NCBI GenBank assembly: GCA_905193585.1
Contig: CAJJPG010000051.1
Location: forward strand, 1-12,059
Source: an uncultured Oscillospiraceae bacterium
Lineage (GTDB): Bacteria; Bacillota; Clostridia; Oscillospirales; Acutalibacteraceae
DNA length: 12,059 bases
Direction of reading: 5' to 3'
The position numbers and the translations under genes were made by a program. The notes beneath the pieces were generated by a model. That model saw only the letters and a list, made by a program, of their open reading frames with translations. It was not told the DNA's origin and ran no database searches. Below are positions 1-6,990 of this stretch, in pieces (within the stretch, counting starts at the first letter, position 1; each line of letters opens with the position of its first letter).

Positions 1-2
1 TT

Positions 3-911
3 ACATTTATTACAAGTATATATGCACTACCTGTTCAGGCGGAAGAGCCAACAATAGAAAGAATAGGTTCATATTTATATGATGTTGCAAGCGGAACTGA
101 AACATTTATACCTGCAACAAGCGATGCTGTTATTGTTTCTCAACAAGAAATAGAAAGTGAACAAAATACTGCATCTTTTGTTCCGCAAGGTCTTTCTATT
201 AATCCTCCGAGCGATGTTCAACCTGCCACTATTTTCAATAATAACTGGGTAGAAATAAACCCTGCAACTGGCGGTCAGTATAGAAACACTGTATATCTCG
301 ACATAACAACAAATAATGGTAATTATAGAGGAACTGGATTTATGATAGGCCCCAATACAGTTGCTACCTGTGGTCATTGTATTTATAGCACAGAATATGG
401 TAGTAGTCGTTGGCCTACATCAGTAACAGTGGCTCCTGCTATGGCTGGTTCTTCATCTCCATATGGCGAAGCTTTGGCAACTGCCTATGAGGTTGGTGGA
501 AACTGGGCAAACAACGAGGATGAAACAGATGATTGGGGAATAATACGACTCAATACTAATATTGGAAACAGTGTTGGTTGGCTTGGATTGAGAACTCAAG
601 AAGCTTCATATAATGGAACAAGTGTCAATGTTAATGGCTATCCGGCACTTGAAGATAGCAATGGAAATCAAATTTTGACAATGTATCGTGCTTGGGGAAC
701 TGTTACATCTTCTTACAATAGAATGTTGCGTAGTACAAATATTAACAATGTTGGTGGTATGAGTGGCGGTCCGATGTATATTTATTCATCTGAATATGGC
801 TATCAGGCTATTGCATTTACTAGAGGAGAAAATCCGAATTTTAACGCATACGTGAGAATAGATAATTGGATTTTTAATAAATTTAAATCATTTATAAATT
901 TAACCGCTTAA
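3..911 (+). CDS. Secreted V8/glutamyl endopeptidase-like serine protease, 5' end outside window
   Basis: The reading frame is open from base 3 to the TAA at 909, so the gene starts before the window. An ATG at 342 lies inside the domain and is not the true start. The visible N-terminus (ITSIYALPVQAEE) looks like the end of a signal peptide, followed by a propeptide-like stretch of about 70 residues. The trypsin-fold triad is visible: His in TCGHC (375-377), Asp in DDWGIIRL (531-533) and Ser in GGMSGGP (762-764). This matches S1B-type extracellular proteases related to Staphylococcus V8. Substrate specificity cannot be read from the sequence. Known members cut after Glu and are made as secreted zymogens. 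The gene is AT-rich and does not resemble the conjugation genes downstream, so it is probably host DNA flanking the element, though cargo at the element's edge is possible. Confidence 0.85.
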   Translation, partial: TFITSIYALPVQAEEPTIERIGSYLYDVASGTETFIPATSDAVIVSQQEIESEQNTASFVPQGLSINPPSDVQPATIFNNNWVEINPATGGQYRNTVYLDITTNNGNYRGTGFMIGPNTVATCGHCIYSTEYGSSRWPTSVTVAPAMAGSSSPYGEALATAYEVGGNWANNEDETDDWGIIRLNTNIGNSVGWLGLRTQEASYNGTSVNVNGYPALEDSNGNQILTMYRAWGTVTSSYNRMLRSTNINNVGGMSGGPMYIYSSEYGYQAIAFTRGENPNFNAYVRIDNWIFNKFKSFINLTA

Positions 912-942
912 GTTTATTATTTTATGACTTTAACCCCTTACA

Positions 943-976
943 AAATCCTCGAAAAGTGAATTATATTAGAGGATTT
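943..976 (+). terminator. Possible weak terminator after the protease gene
   Basis: Perfect 8-bp inverted arms, AAATCCTC (943-950) and GAGGATTT (969-976), enclose an 18-nt loop. A loose T-rich tail follows (GTTATTTG). The stem is AT-rich and the loop is long, so this would be a weak terminator. It sits about 30 nt after the protease stop codon, where a terminator is expected. Confidence 0.35.
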
Positions 977-981
977 GTTAT

Positions 982-1009
982 TTGCAAATATAAACAATTT
1001 GTAAATAAT
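982..1009 (+). promoter_or_regulatory. Possible sigma-A promoter for the leader or small RNA
   Basis: TTGCAA (982-987), a 16-nt spacer and AATAAT (1004-1009) form a tolerable sigma-A match. A start near 1016 would begin transcription at the first base-paired element of the structured region ending in the terminator at 1138-1180. Other AT-rich hexamers are available nearby, so the call is tentative. Confidence 0.25.
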
Positions 1010-1014
1010 CTGAA

Positions 1015-1180
1015 TTTATACCCCTACAAAATGCCATTTTGAGTGCATTAGACGAGAGGGTATAAAATTTAAATGTTTGATGGGATAAAAAATTATTCTT
1101 CTCTCATCAAAGGTAAAAACTAAATATATTATCAAGTAACCCTCTTGTTTAAGAATTTTAAACAGGAGGGTTATTTTTTA
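1015..1180 (+). ncRNA. Candidate structured leader or small RNA ending in a terminator
   Basis: No reading frame of note lies here, but three helices can be drawn. First, 1015-1025 pairs with 1055-1066, 11 bp with A1057 bulged, and encloses a small hairpin at 1027-1041 (CAAAATG against CATTTTG). Second, TTTGATG (1076-1082) pairs with CATCAAA (1105-1111). Third is the terminator stem at 1138-1172. AGAGGGT (1055-1061), part of the first helix, is also complementary to ACCCTCT (1139-1145), the 5' arm of the terminator. That is the exclusive pairing expected of an attenuator. I do not recognise it as any known riboswitch or T-box. It may be a free-standing RNA of about 165 nt or an attenuated leader for the conjugation genes. 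Confidence 0.3.
1138..1180 (+). terminator. Strong rho-independent terminator upstream of the conjugation genes
   Basis: The arms 1138-1152 and 1158-1172 form a 15-bp stem with one G-U pair and a 5-nt loop (GAATT). ATTTTTTA follows directly. The lower stem is AACCCTC against GAGGGTT. It would block transcription entering 1181-1419 from the left unless anti-terminated. Confidence 0.8.
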
Positions 1181-1195
1181 CCCTCATCATAAAAA

Positions 1196-1400
1196 GAGGT
1201 GCTGAATTTTGGAACGACAGGCAAATATCCGTCCGCCGCCCTTCCCGTAGGGAAGCCGAGTCTCAATATCGTGCGATATTGAAGGCAAGGCAGGAATAAC
1301 CGTCATACCGACGGTGCCTTTACAGCTTGAAAACAGAGTTTTCAACAGTGTTTGATTAGGTATGATTTCAATCTTTAAGGTATGATTTTTGTCATACCGC
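1196..1400 (+). other. oriT: Hairpin-rich non-coding region, candidate oriT and operon leader
   Basis: No convincing gene lies between 1181 and 1419. The stretch holds five inverted repeats in 160 nt: CTTCCC/GGGAAG (1241-1255); TCAATATCG/CGATATTGA with a 2-nt centre (1263-1282); AAGGC/GCCTT (1287-1320) around ACCGTC/GACGGT (1299-1315); TTGAAAAC/GTTTTCAA (1327-1345); and GGTATGA/TCATACC (1379-1398). Such spacing just upstream of an RHH protein and relaxase is typical of an oriT, where the relaxosome binds and nicks. The nic position cannot be assigned by eye. The same hairpins could also act in the mRNA leader of the operon. The GC content is higher than in 912-1180, suggesting it belongs to the element. 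Confidence 0.5.
1302..1399. repeat. Four copies of GGTATGA in both orientations (iteron-like)
   Basis: GGTATGA occurs forward at 1359-1365 and 1379-1385, and as TCATACC at 1303-1309 and 1392-1398. The forward pair extends to an 11-bp direct repeat, AGGTATGATTT, at 1358-1368 and 1378-1388, a 20-bp period or about two helical turns. The inverted pair extends to GTCATACCG at 1302-1310 and 1391-1399. The last forward and inverted copies together form a perfect hairpin. The spacing suits binding by a dimeric regulator or relaxosome protein, such as the RHH protein encoded at 1970. Confidence 0.55.
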
Positions 1401-1419
1401 AATAAGGAGTGATTTTGTA

Positions 1420-1995
1420 ATGAAAAAGTACGGCATAATTTATGCCGACCCGCCGTGGCATTACAGAGTTTATTCAAAGAAAGGAGCCGGACGGTCGGCG
1501 GAAAGCCATTATCCCACAATGACCATCGAGGAAATACAAGCCTTACCCGTATCAGAACTTGCGGATAAAGACTGTGCGTTGTTTATGTGGATTACTTTTC
1601 CTCTTTTAAAAGAGAGCCTATCCGTATTATCTGCTTGGGGCTTTAAATTTAAAACAATCGCGTTTGTTTGGATAAAGCAAAACCGAAAATCCGATTCGCT
1701 GTTTTGGGGTATGGGCTACTGGACGAGGGCTAATGCCGAATTTTGTGTTTTAGCTACCAAAGGAAAACCGAAAAGAATGGCTAAAAATGTTCATCAGGTA
1801 ATTGTATCGCATATAGAGGAACACAGTAAAAAGCCTGATGAAGCCCGACGGCGTATAGTGCGGCTTATGGGAGATCTGCCGCGTATTGAGTTGTTTGCAC
1901 GGCAAAAATCGGCAGGCTGGGATGTTTGGGGTAATGAGGTGGAGAGCGATATTATACTCGGAGGAACGGATGATGATTCAAAAGCAAAAGGTTAA
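1420..1995 (+). CDS. MT-A70 family DNA N6-adenine methyltransferase
   Basis: This 191-residue protein has the MT-A70 catalytic DPPW motif at residues 10-13, in the context IIYADPPWHY. It also has the family's WTRANAEFCVLATKG stretch (about 101-115) and the C-terminal ELFAR...GWDVWGNE block (157-172). It should transfer a methyl group from S-adenosylmethionine to N6 of adenine. The length is normal for phage and element members. AAGGAG (1404-1409) precedes the ATG by 10 nt. It is the first gene after the candidate oriT and overlaps the RHH gene by 26 bp. No restriction enzyme gene accompanies it, so a solitary role is likely: protecting transferred DNA or marking element DNA. The target sequence cannot be inferred. 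Confidence 0.9.
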   Translation: MKKYGIIYADPPWHYRVYSKKGAGRSAESHYPTMTIEEIQALPVSELADKDCALFMWITFPLLKESLSVLSAWGFKFKTIAFVWIKQNRKSDSLFWGMGYWTRANAEFCVLATKGKPKRMAKNVHQVIVSHIEEHSKKPDEARRRIVRLMGDLPRIELFARQKSAGWDVWGNEVESDIILGGTDDDSKAKG

Positions 1996-2461
1996 AACGG
2001 AGCGCATATCGCTCCATTTACCGACCGACACCGTAGAGTCCCTAAAGCTTCTTGCAGCTAAAAACCATACGGATATGTCAAAGGAAATTCGTCGATTTAT
2101 TGATAAAGGTCTTGCCGTTAAAAGCTATGAGGATAATATTGATCTTATAAGCGGAATTATTGAGCAGGAGCTGTCTTTGCAAATAAAGAAGCTCGGTAAC
2201 CGTCTTGCCGGACTTATAAACCGCCTTACGATTATATCTGCCGCCGGATATTATACAAACATTACAATTATGTCGGAGCTTATTGACCGCGATCTTTATT
2301 CATCGTTTGAAAAAATAGAGTCGGCAGCAAGAAAACGCGCGCTTGCTTACGCTAATCAAAAAAATGCCGACGCGGTTGCCGCGTTTGCGGATGACGAAGA
2401 AATGAAAAAAGCAATAAAAGCTATTAAAGGCGGGATAAACAGTGTCGATACTCGTATATAA
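1970..2461 (+). CDS. Ribbon-helix-helix relaxosome accessory protein (MobC-like)
   Basis: The protein has 163 residues from ATG 1970; ATG 1973 is an equal choice. The ribosome binding site GGAGG is at 1960-1964. The N-terminus reads ERISLHLPTDTVESLKLLAA, a beta strand (about 11-18) followed by two helices (about 20-48), the ribbon-helix-helix DNA-binding fold. The rest is predicted helical, with many Ile, Leu and Glu residues and a Lys/Ala-rich end. Its place directly before the relaxase, with a 20-bp gene overlap, fits a protein that binds oriT and recruits or positions the relaxase. It may also repress the operon by binding the GGTATGA copies upstream; that is inference. The open frame extends back to an ATG at 1886, but that start has no ribosome binding site and lies deep inside the methyltransferase gene. 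Confidence 0.75.
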   Translation: MMIQKQKVKTERISLHLPTDTVESLKLLAAKNHTDMSKEIRRFIDKGLAVKSYEDNIDLISGIIEQELSLQIKKLGNRLAGLINRLTIISAAGYYTNITIMSELIDRDLYSSFEKIESAARKRALAYANQKNADAVAAFADDEEMKKAIKAIKGGINSVDTRI

Positions 2462-3677
2462 GCAAAGGCATAAAAACCCTACCGAAGCGAATACGCCGAA
2501 ATTAAACTATGAACACATAAGATATATTGCTACCCGTCCCGGCGTATCTAAAAATGAGAGTATGCGGCACGGGCTGTTTGGCTGTACCGAACCGGAAAAG
2601 GGACTTACGGAATTTGAAAGCTGGAAGGATATAGCGAGGACGGTACGGGAAATGTCTTACCGCCGCATTAACATTTTCAGGGGAATTATCTCATTTGCAC
2701 CCGAAACGGCAAGCGAACTCGGATTAACAAATCATAAGGCTTGGCAGGAATATATTGAGGAGCATATAAAAACGCTTGCGGAGAAAAACAGTATTTTACC
2801 GCATAATCTGCAATGGGCGGCGGCTCATCATAATGAAAGAACTCATCCGCATATCCATATTGTATTTTGGGATAAAAATCAAAGTATTACAAAGCAGTAT
2901 GTTTCACCGGAAATTCCGAAAAGTATTCGGATACAGTTAATTAAGGATACCTTTGCAGATAAAATCAGGCTATATCTTGCAGATAAGGATAATGCAAAAA
3001 CGGCACTCTCCGATATAACCGACAAAACCGTAAAGGCTTTTGAAAAATATATAACTGAGCTTGAACCCGAAAAGTATAAGCGCTTTCAAAAAAAGTTCGG
3101 CAGGATTGACGAGGCCGAGGATATTAAAGCGCTTGACGGCTTGATGCGTAAAGAAGATATTGAGGCTTTTATTCCTTTACTTTTTGAATTAAAAGAAAAA
3201 TTGCCGAAAAAGGGACGCCTGTATTATAAACTGCTGCCGGAGGAATTAAAAAAGCAGGTTGACGCACTGGTTGAAAAGCTTAAAAAGCAGAATAATTATA
3301 TTAACATCCGTGTAGACGAATATGCCGAGAGCAAAACACGACTTGCGATGCTGTACGATACCAACCCCGATAACATTTCGGCACACCGCAAAAATGCCGT
3401 AGAGGAAGCCGACCGACTTATAGCAAACAAGATTTTAAGAGCCGTTAAATCAATGCTTGATAAGGACAGACAAATAGGCTATGCCGAATATACCAAGGCT
3501 AAAAAAGCCTATTATGCCGAAGAATTACTTTGCGAAATACTGATAATGCTTGAACAAAATATAATAGATACCGACGAGGACTGCGATATTAAAGCAAAGG
3601 CTTTCGGTACGGAGCTTTCAAAAGCAGCTAAAAAAGAATGGTATTTACGACATAAGGACAGAGGTATGGAATTGTAA
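2442..3677 (+). CDS. MobL/MobP-like relaxase
   Basis: This is a 411-residue DNA strand transferase for conjugation. The metal-binding histidine motif is clear at about 129-139 (HHNERTHPHIHI, followed by VFWDK), the three-His signature of relaxases. Candidate catalytic tyrosines are Y23 and Y28 in LNYEHIRYIATRPG near the N-terminus. The region after about 150 is helical and charged, with no recognisable second domain. The family knowledge is that the enzyme nicks oriT, stays linked to the 5' end and pilots the strand to the coupling protein. The start is GTG, overlapping the RHH gene by 20 bp with a GGCGGG-like site ahead, so translation is probably coupled. It fits the MobL-like relaxases described in Firmicutes, but assignment to MobL rather than MobP is uncertain. 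Confidence 0.85.
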   Translation: MSILVYKQRHKNPTEANTPKLNYEHIRYIATRPGVSKNESMRHGLFGCTEPEKGLTEFESWKDIARTVREMSYRRINIFRGIISFAPETASELGLTNHKAWQEYIEEHIKTLAEKNSILPHNLQWAAAHHNERTHPHIHIVFWDKNQSITKQYVSPEIPKSIRIQLIKDTFADKIRLYLADKDNAKTALSDITDKTVKAFEKYITELEPEKYKRFQKKFGRIDEAEDIKALDGLMRKEDIEAFIPLLFELKEKLPKKGRLYYKLLPEELKKQVDALVEKLKKQNNYINIRVDEYAESKTRLAMLYDTNPDNISAHRKNAVEEADRLIANKILRAVKSMLDKDRQIGYAEYTKAKKAYYAEELLCEILIMLEQNIIDTDEDCDIKAKAFGTELSKAAKKEWYLRHKDRGMEL

Positions 3678-3703
3678 TAATCCGTATCTCTGTTTTATTT
3701 TGA

Positions 3704-3715
3704 GGGCAAACGCCC
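3704..3715 (+). promoter_or_regulatory. Small intercistronic hairpin GGGC-AAAC-GCCC
   Basis: A perfect 4-bp GC stem with an AAAC loop lies in the 56-nt gap between the relaxase gene and the next gene, just before its ribosome binding site. There is no T-run, so it is not a terminator. A related GGGC/GCCC hairpin precedes the VirB6-like gene (7297-7323). Both may influence mRNA stability or translation, but the element is small. Confidence 0.2.
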
Positions 3716-3733
3716 AAAGAAAGGAAAAATAAA

Positions 3734-3946
3734 ATGGATAAATATTTTAATTTCGGAAAACTAAACCGTTTTTACGGCTTGCGGATAAGACCTGCACCGC
3801 CGTACCGTTACCCTAAAGACCACCCTTGCTATGGCTGCCCGTATACACTGAACACAAACCTGCCGTCCTGTATGTTTCCGAAACGAAAGGACGGCAGCTG
3901 CTTTTGGTATGATTTAAAAAAGAATATGCGAGGTGGGAATATATGA
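3734..3946 (+). CDS. Small four-cysteine protein, probably zinc-binding
   Basis: I do not recognise this 70-residue protein. It has four cysteines, C32, C35, C46 and C56, in the pattern CX2C-X10-C-X9-C, which suggests a compact zinc site. It is rich in aromatic residues, Pro and Lys/Arg, with a basic N-terminal half. AGAAAGG (3718-3724) stands 9 nt before the ATG. Its last codons overlap the next gene by 4 bp (ATGA), so the two are probably translated together. Its place between relaxase and coupling protein genes suggests an accessory or anti-defence role, which is inference only. Confidence 0.65.
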   Translation: MDKYFNFGKLNRFYGLRIRPAPPYRYPKDHPCYGCPYTLNTNLPSCMFPKRKDGSCFWYDLKKNMRGGNI

Positions 3947-4164
3947 TATTTAACGACAGCGAGATTTACGGGCAATTCCTTGAACTTCTTTATTCCGAGG
4001 GACTGACGCCGATTGAACACGAAACGCCTTGCGAACCTCTTGAAATTTACCGCGGTCGCAATTATGTATGTTCTTTGGATTCGTCGGACGGAATAAGCTA
4101 TGAGAATGAAAGTGAAGATTTAAACAGAGTCAGAAGCATTATAAATGTGCTTATTGATAAATAA
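3943..4164 (+). CDS. Small acidic protein of unknown function
   Basis: Unrecognised, 73 residues. By count there are about 15 Asp/Glu against 5 Lys/Arg, a net charge near -10. The N-terminal half looks helical (EIYGQFLELLYSEG), the middle could be beta strand (EPLEIYRGRNYVCSL), and the C-terminal RVRSIINVLIDK could be helix. No signal peptide or membrane segment is visible. The gene starts within an ATGA overlap with the upstream gene and has GAGGTGGG in front. Its small size and strong acidity resemble DNA-mimic proteins, but nothing proves that. Confidence 0.6.
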   Translation: MIFNDSEIYGQFLELLYSEGLTPIEHETPCEPLEIYRGRNYVCSLDSSDGISYENESEDLNRVRSIINVLIDK

Positions 4165-4189
4165 AAACATTATACGGAGGTGACGGAAA

Positions 4190-4555
4190 ATGCGTGACGG
4201 ACGCCCGAATCCCGATATATGGGGAAATATTATAACCTGCGTTGAAATCGGTCAGGGTATTTACTGTATTATCGGGAGGGATAAAAGAGGTATTGAAATG
4301 CCGAAAGAAACAGCCGAAAAGGTTTTGAACGAAGCGGTTTTAAAAACCGGCAACGAAGAAACGGACGGTAATATTTGCTTTACCGACGGTGCTTTAAGCA
4401 ATATTGTTGCAGATATTTTAGAAAAGAACAATCTTATTAAAAAAGATGAAACCGCCGCTTTATCTGAATTGTTACGGCAACCTGAAAACACACCGGATTT
4501 TAACGATTTGGAATTGCCCGTATCGGATATTGAACCGGACGAGCTTGAATTATAG
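4190..4555 (+). CDS. Acidic protein of unknown function
   Basis: Unrecognised, 121 residues. The N-terminal part (about 14-45) reads as beta strands around ITCVEIGQGIYCIIGRD. The middle is helical and the tail is highly acidic (NDLELPVSDIEPDELEL). I count about 26 acidic against 12 basic residues. A strong GGAGGTG site at about 4175-4181 stands 8-9 nt before the ATG. It sits directly before the coupling protein gene. The acidic tail could contact a basic partner such as the relaxase or VirD4, or mimic DNA. Both are guesses. Confidence 0.65.
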   Translation: MRDGRPNPDIWGNIITCVEIGQGIYCIIGRDKRGIEMPKETAEKVLNEAVLKTGNEETDGNICFTDGALSNIVADILEKNNLIKKDETAALSELLRQPENTPDFNDLELPVSDIEPDELEL

Positions 4556-4570
4556 CGAGGTGATATAGCA

Positions 4571-6586
4571 TTGAAAATCAAACCGAAACTGATACTTTTC
4601 ACCGTAATTTTCTTATTGGGCGGCTTGTTTAATCTGTTCTTTTCAACCGCTATACACCGTTTGCTTACCCGAAATGTCGCAACGCTTAAATTTCTGCCGA
4701 TTACGGTATGCTTTCAAAGTCTTGTATCAAGCAAACAGCATTTAACGCTGTTTATCTTAATACAAGGCTTTTTTCTTTTGGCGGCGGTGCTTTTCTTTAC
4801 CGCAAATTTATATCCGTATAAATCGGATTTAGATGAGATAACCCCCGATATAAAAACACCGAAGGCAGTAGGACAGTTTCAGCACGGCTCTGCAAGGTGG
4901 CTTACGGACGCAGAAAAAAACAGAGCTTTTGAAAGCTATGTCTTAAACCCGCACGACAATGAAATTAAAAGGCTTATAGACACGGCTTACGAAGATATTG
5001 ATTTTATGAAAACCGAAAGGAGCGCAAAAGATGAAAGCACGGGAACCGCCGAAAAAATTTTCTGTCCCAATATTCCCGATTACACACGCGGAGGTATTGT
5101 AATCGGTAAAAAGCAAGAGGGTGAAGCCGAGAAAATTTACTATATCGGCGAAGACAGTCACCTGTTATGTATCGGAGCGACACGAAGCGGCAAATCGCGC
5201 TGTTTGGTGATTCCGTCAATTTGTTCTTTGGGACTTGCAGGAGAAAGTATTGTTGTCAGCGACCCAAAAGCGGAGTTGTACCACTATTGCTCCGACTTTC
5301 TCAAAAAGCTCGGATACGAAGTATTGGCGCTTGACTTCAAGACGCCTGCAAAAAGCCAAAGATATAATTTGTTACAGCCGATTATTGAAGCAGTAGAATG
5401 CGACGATACAGACCGTGCGGAAATGCTTGCTTGGGACTTAACTAACAACCTTGTAGGGAAGCCCACAGGCGAGAAAATCTGGACTAACGGCGAGTGTTCG
5501 ATTATTGCCGCCGCCATACTCTGCGTTGTGTGCGATAACCGTAAACGGCCCGAACTTCAAAATATGACGAATGTGTATTGGTTTATTTCCGAAATGTGCA
5601 AAACCATAGGCGGTAAAATGCCGATTTTGGAATATGTAAAAAAACTGCCCAATGCGCACCCTGCAAGAGCGTTGCTGTCAATATCGGATGTTGCGCCGTC
5701 AAGAACAAGGGGCAGCTTTTATACATCGGCTCTGACAACGCTGCGGCTCTTTACCTCAAAATCAATTTATGCTGTCACCCACGAAAGCGATTTTTCTCTT
5801 TCGGAGGCCGGAACGAAAAAGCAAGCGCTGTTTATTATTTTGCCCGACGAAAAGACGACATTTTATCCGATAGCGTCGCTTATTGTTTCACAGCAGTATG
5901 AAATGCTTGCGGAGGCGGCGGATAAACGCGGCGGCAGACTGAAACGCCGCGTTAATTTTGTACTTGACGAATACGGAAATTTTACGCCTATTTCGGATAT
6001 GACAAACAAGCTTACCGTAGCGGCAGGGCGGGGTATGCGTTATTCGCTCTTTATTCAAAGCTTCAGCCAATTAAAAGAGAAATACGATCAAAATGTTTCC
6101 GATACAATTAAATCCAACTGTCAGACTTGGGTGTATTTGCAGGCAGACGATCCCGAAACCTTACGGGAGGTATCGGACAAGCTCGGCACATACACCACAT
6201 CAAGCTATCAGCTGTCTGCAAGCAACGCGAGGTTTACTATGCCTTCGTCATCGCACAGTATAAACCTTACCGAGCGGAAACTGCTCAATACCGACGAGGT
6301 TCGCAGAATTAAAAGACCTTTTCAGATTGTTACAAGCCGCAATCATCCCGCCGTTATGTATGCTCCAGATTTGTCGTTATGGAATTTTAATAAGATGCTC
6401 GGATTGGGTGATGAAGAACACAACCGCCGTGTTCGCAGAGAACGGGAAAATAAACGCCCGATTATTACCGATACAAAGCAGGAAATAATCCTTTGGAACA
6501 TTTGGGTGTATTACCAAAAGGACATTATGCGCCGACTTGCGGAACAAAAATCCCCCGGAGCCATACCCGGTATGAATGACGATTAA
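4571..6586 (+). CDS. VirD4/TraG-type type IV coupling protein
   Basis: This 671-residue ATPase links the relaxase-DNA complex to the secretion channel. Two N-terminal membrane segments are visible (about 6-27 and 57-80). Walker A is GATRSGKS at 202-209 and Walker B is VNFVLDEYGN at 461-470, with D466 and E467. The segment IVVSDPKAELYHYCSDFLKKLGY (226-249), with its conserved DPK, is typical of TraG/VirD4 family members. The length is normal and no frame break is seen. The start is TTG, with GAGGTG (4557-4562) 8 nt before it; no nearby ATG gives a better site. The C-terminal region (about 600-671) is charged and probably cytoplasmic. It acts at the inner face of the membrane as a presumed hexamer. 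Confidence 0.93.
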   Translation: MKIKPKLILFTVIFLLGGLFNLFFSTAIHRLLTRNVATLKFLPITVCFQSLVSSKQHLTLFILIQGFFLLAAVLFFTANLYPYKSDLDEITPDIKTPKAVGQFQHGSARWLTDAEKNRAFESYVLNPHDNEIKRLIDTAYEDIDFMKTERSAKDESTGTAEKIFCPNIPDYTRGGIVIGKKQEGEAEKIYYIGEDSHLLCIGATRSGKSRCLVIPSICSLGLAGESIVVSDPKAELYHYCSDFLKKLGYEVLALDFKTPAKSQRYNLLQPIIEAVECDDTDRAEMLAWDLTNNLVGKPTGEKIWTNGECSIIAAAILCVVCDNRKRPELQNMTNVYWFISEMCKTIGGKMPILEYVKKLPNAHPARALLSISDVAPSRTRGSFYTSALTTLRLFTSKSIYAVTHESDFSLSEAGTKKQALFIILPDEKTTFYPIASLIVSQQYEMLAEAADKRGGRLKRRVNFVLDEYGNFTPISDMTNKLTVAAGRGMRYSLFIQSFSQLKEKYDQNVSDTIKSNCQTWVYLQADDPETLREVSDKLGTYTTSSYQLSASNARFTMPSSSHSINLTERKLLNTDEVRRIKRPFQIVTSRNHPAVMYAPDLSLWNFNKMLGLGDEEHNRRVRRERENKRPIITDTKQEIILWNIWVYYQKDIMRRLAEQKSPGAIPGMNDD

Positions 6587-6608
6587 AACATTTTTACGGA
6601 GGTTATAT

Positions 6609-6974
6609 ATGAAAAACACAAACAAACTGATTTTTGAAAGGCGAAAACGGTGCTGTAAGGCCGCCGCCGTTGCCGTGTGCTGTATTTTTATAATGCTTAT
6701 AAATACTGTTACGGCATTTGCCGCCGGTAATCTTCAGGACAGCAAAATTGTTGAGGGGACAGAAAAGCTGATCGGAGATTTAACAACTTGGCTTATGGTT
6801 TTAGCGCCCGTTGTTGCCGGTATGCTGATTATTTATTTTTGTATTCGCCGTGCGGCGGCGGACGAAGTAGACCAAAAGAAATGGAATAACCGAATTGTTG
6901 TGGCGGTTGTGTCTTGTGTCGGCGCGGTACTCGGCTCGGCCCTGCTTAATCTTATACTCGGTTATTACGCTTAA
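6609..6974 (+). CDS. VirB2-like pilin or small T4SS membrane protein
   Basis: The protein has 121 residues from ATG 6609, chosen because ACGGAGG lies just upstream. An in-frame ATG at 6576 overlaps the coupling protein gene and has no site. The basic start (ERRKRCCK) and hydrophobic stretch (about 18-38, ending TVTAFAAG) form a signal peptide. Two membrane segments follow at about 60-79 and 96-118, split by a charged loop (RRAAADEVDQKKWNNR). This topology and length match VirB2/TrbC-type pilins and Maff2-like small proteins of Firmicute elements. Its place after VirD4 and before the VirB6-like gene supports a channel or surface-fibre component. Confidence 0.7.
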   Translation: MKNTNKLIFERRKRCCKAAAVAVCCIFIMLINTVTAFAAGNLQDSKIVEGTEKLIGDLTTWLMVLAPVVAGMLIIYFCIRRAAADEVDQKKWNNRIVVAVVSCVGAVLGSALLNLILGYYA

Positions 6975-6990
6975 AGGAGGAAATGTATAA

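Noticed and set aside
1015..1180. Known riboswitch or T-box upstream of the transfer genes
   Set aside because: I could not match any family signature (no T-box GGUGG, no recognisable c-di-GMP, purine, SAM or glutamine core). It is listed only as an unassigned structured RNA candidate.
1302..1399. CRISPR array
   Set aside because: The repeats are only 7-11 bp, occur in both orientations and have uneven spacing, which fits binding sites and not a CRISPR.
1187..1519. A 110-residue - strand frame across the hairpin region and methyltransferase start
   Set aside because: It is antisense to the DPPW-containing gene and its composition follows the inverted repeats; no family resemblance.
1886..1969. 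Longer start for the RHH gene at 1886
   Set aside because: No ribosome binding site, and it would overlap the methyltransferase by over 100 bp. The RHH motif begins just after ATG 1970, which has GGAGG.
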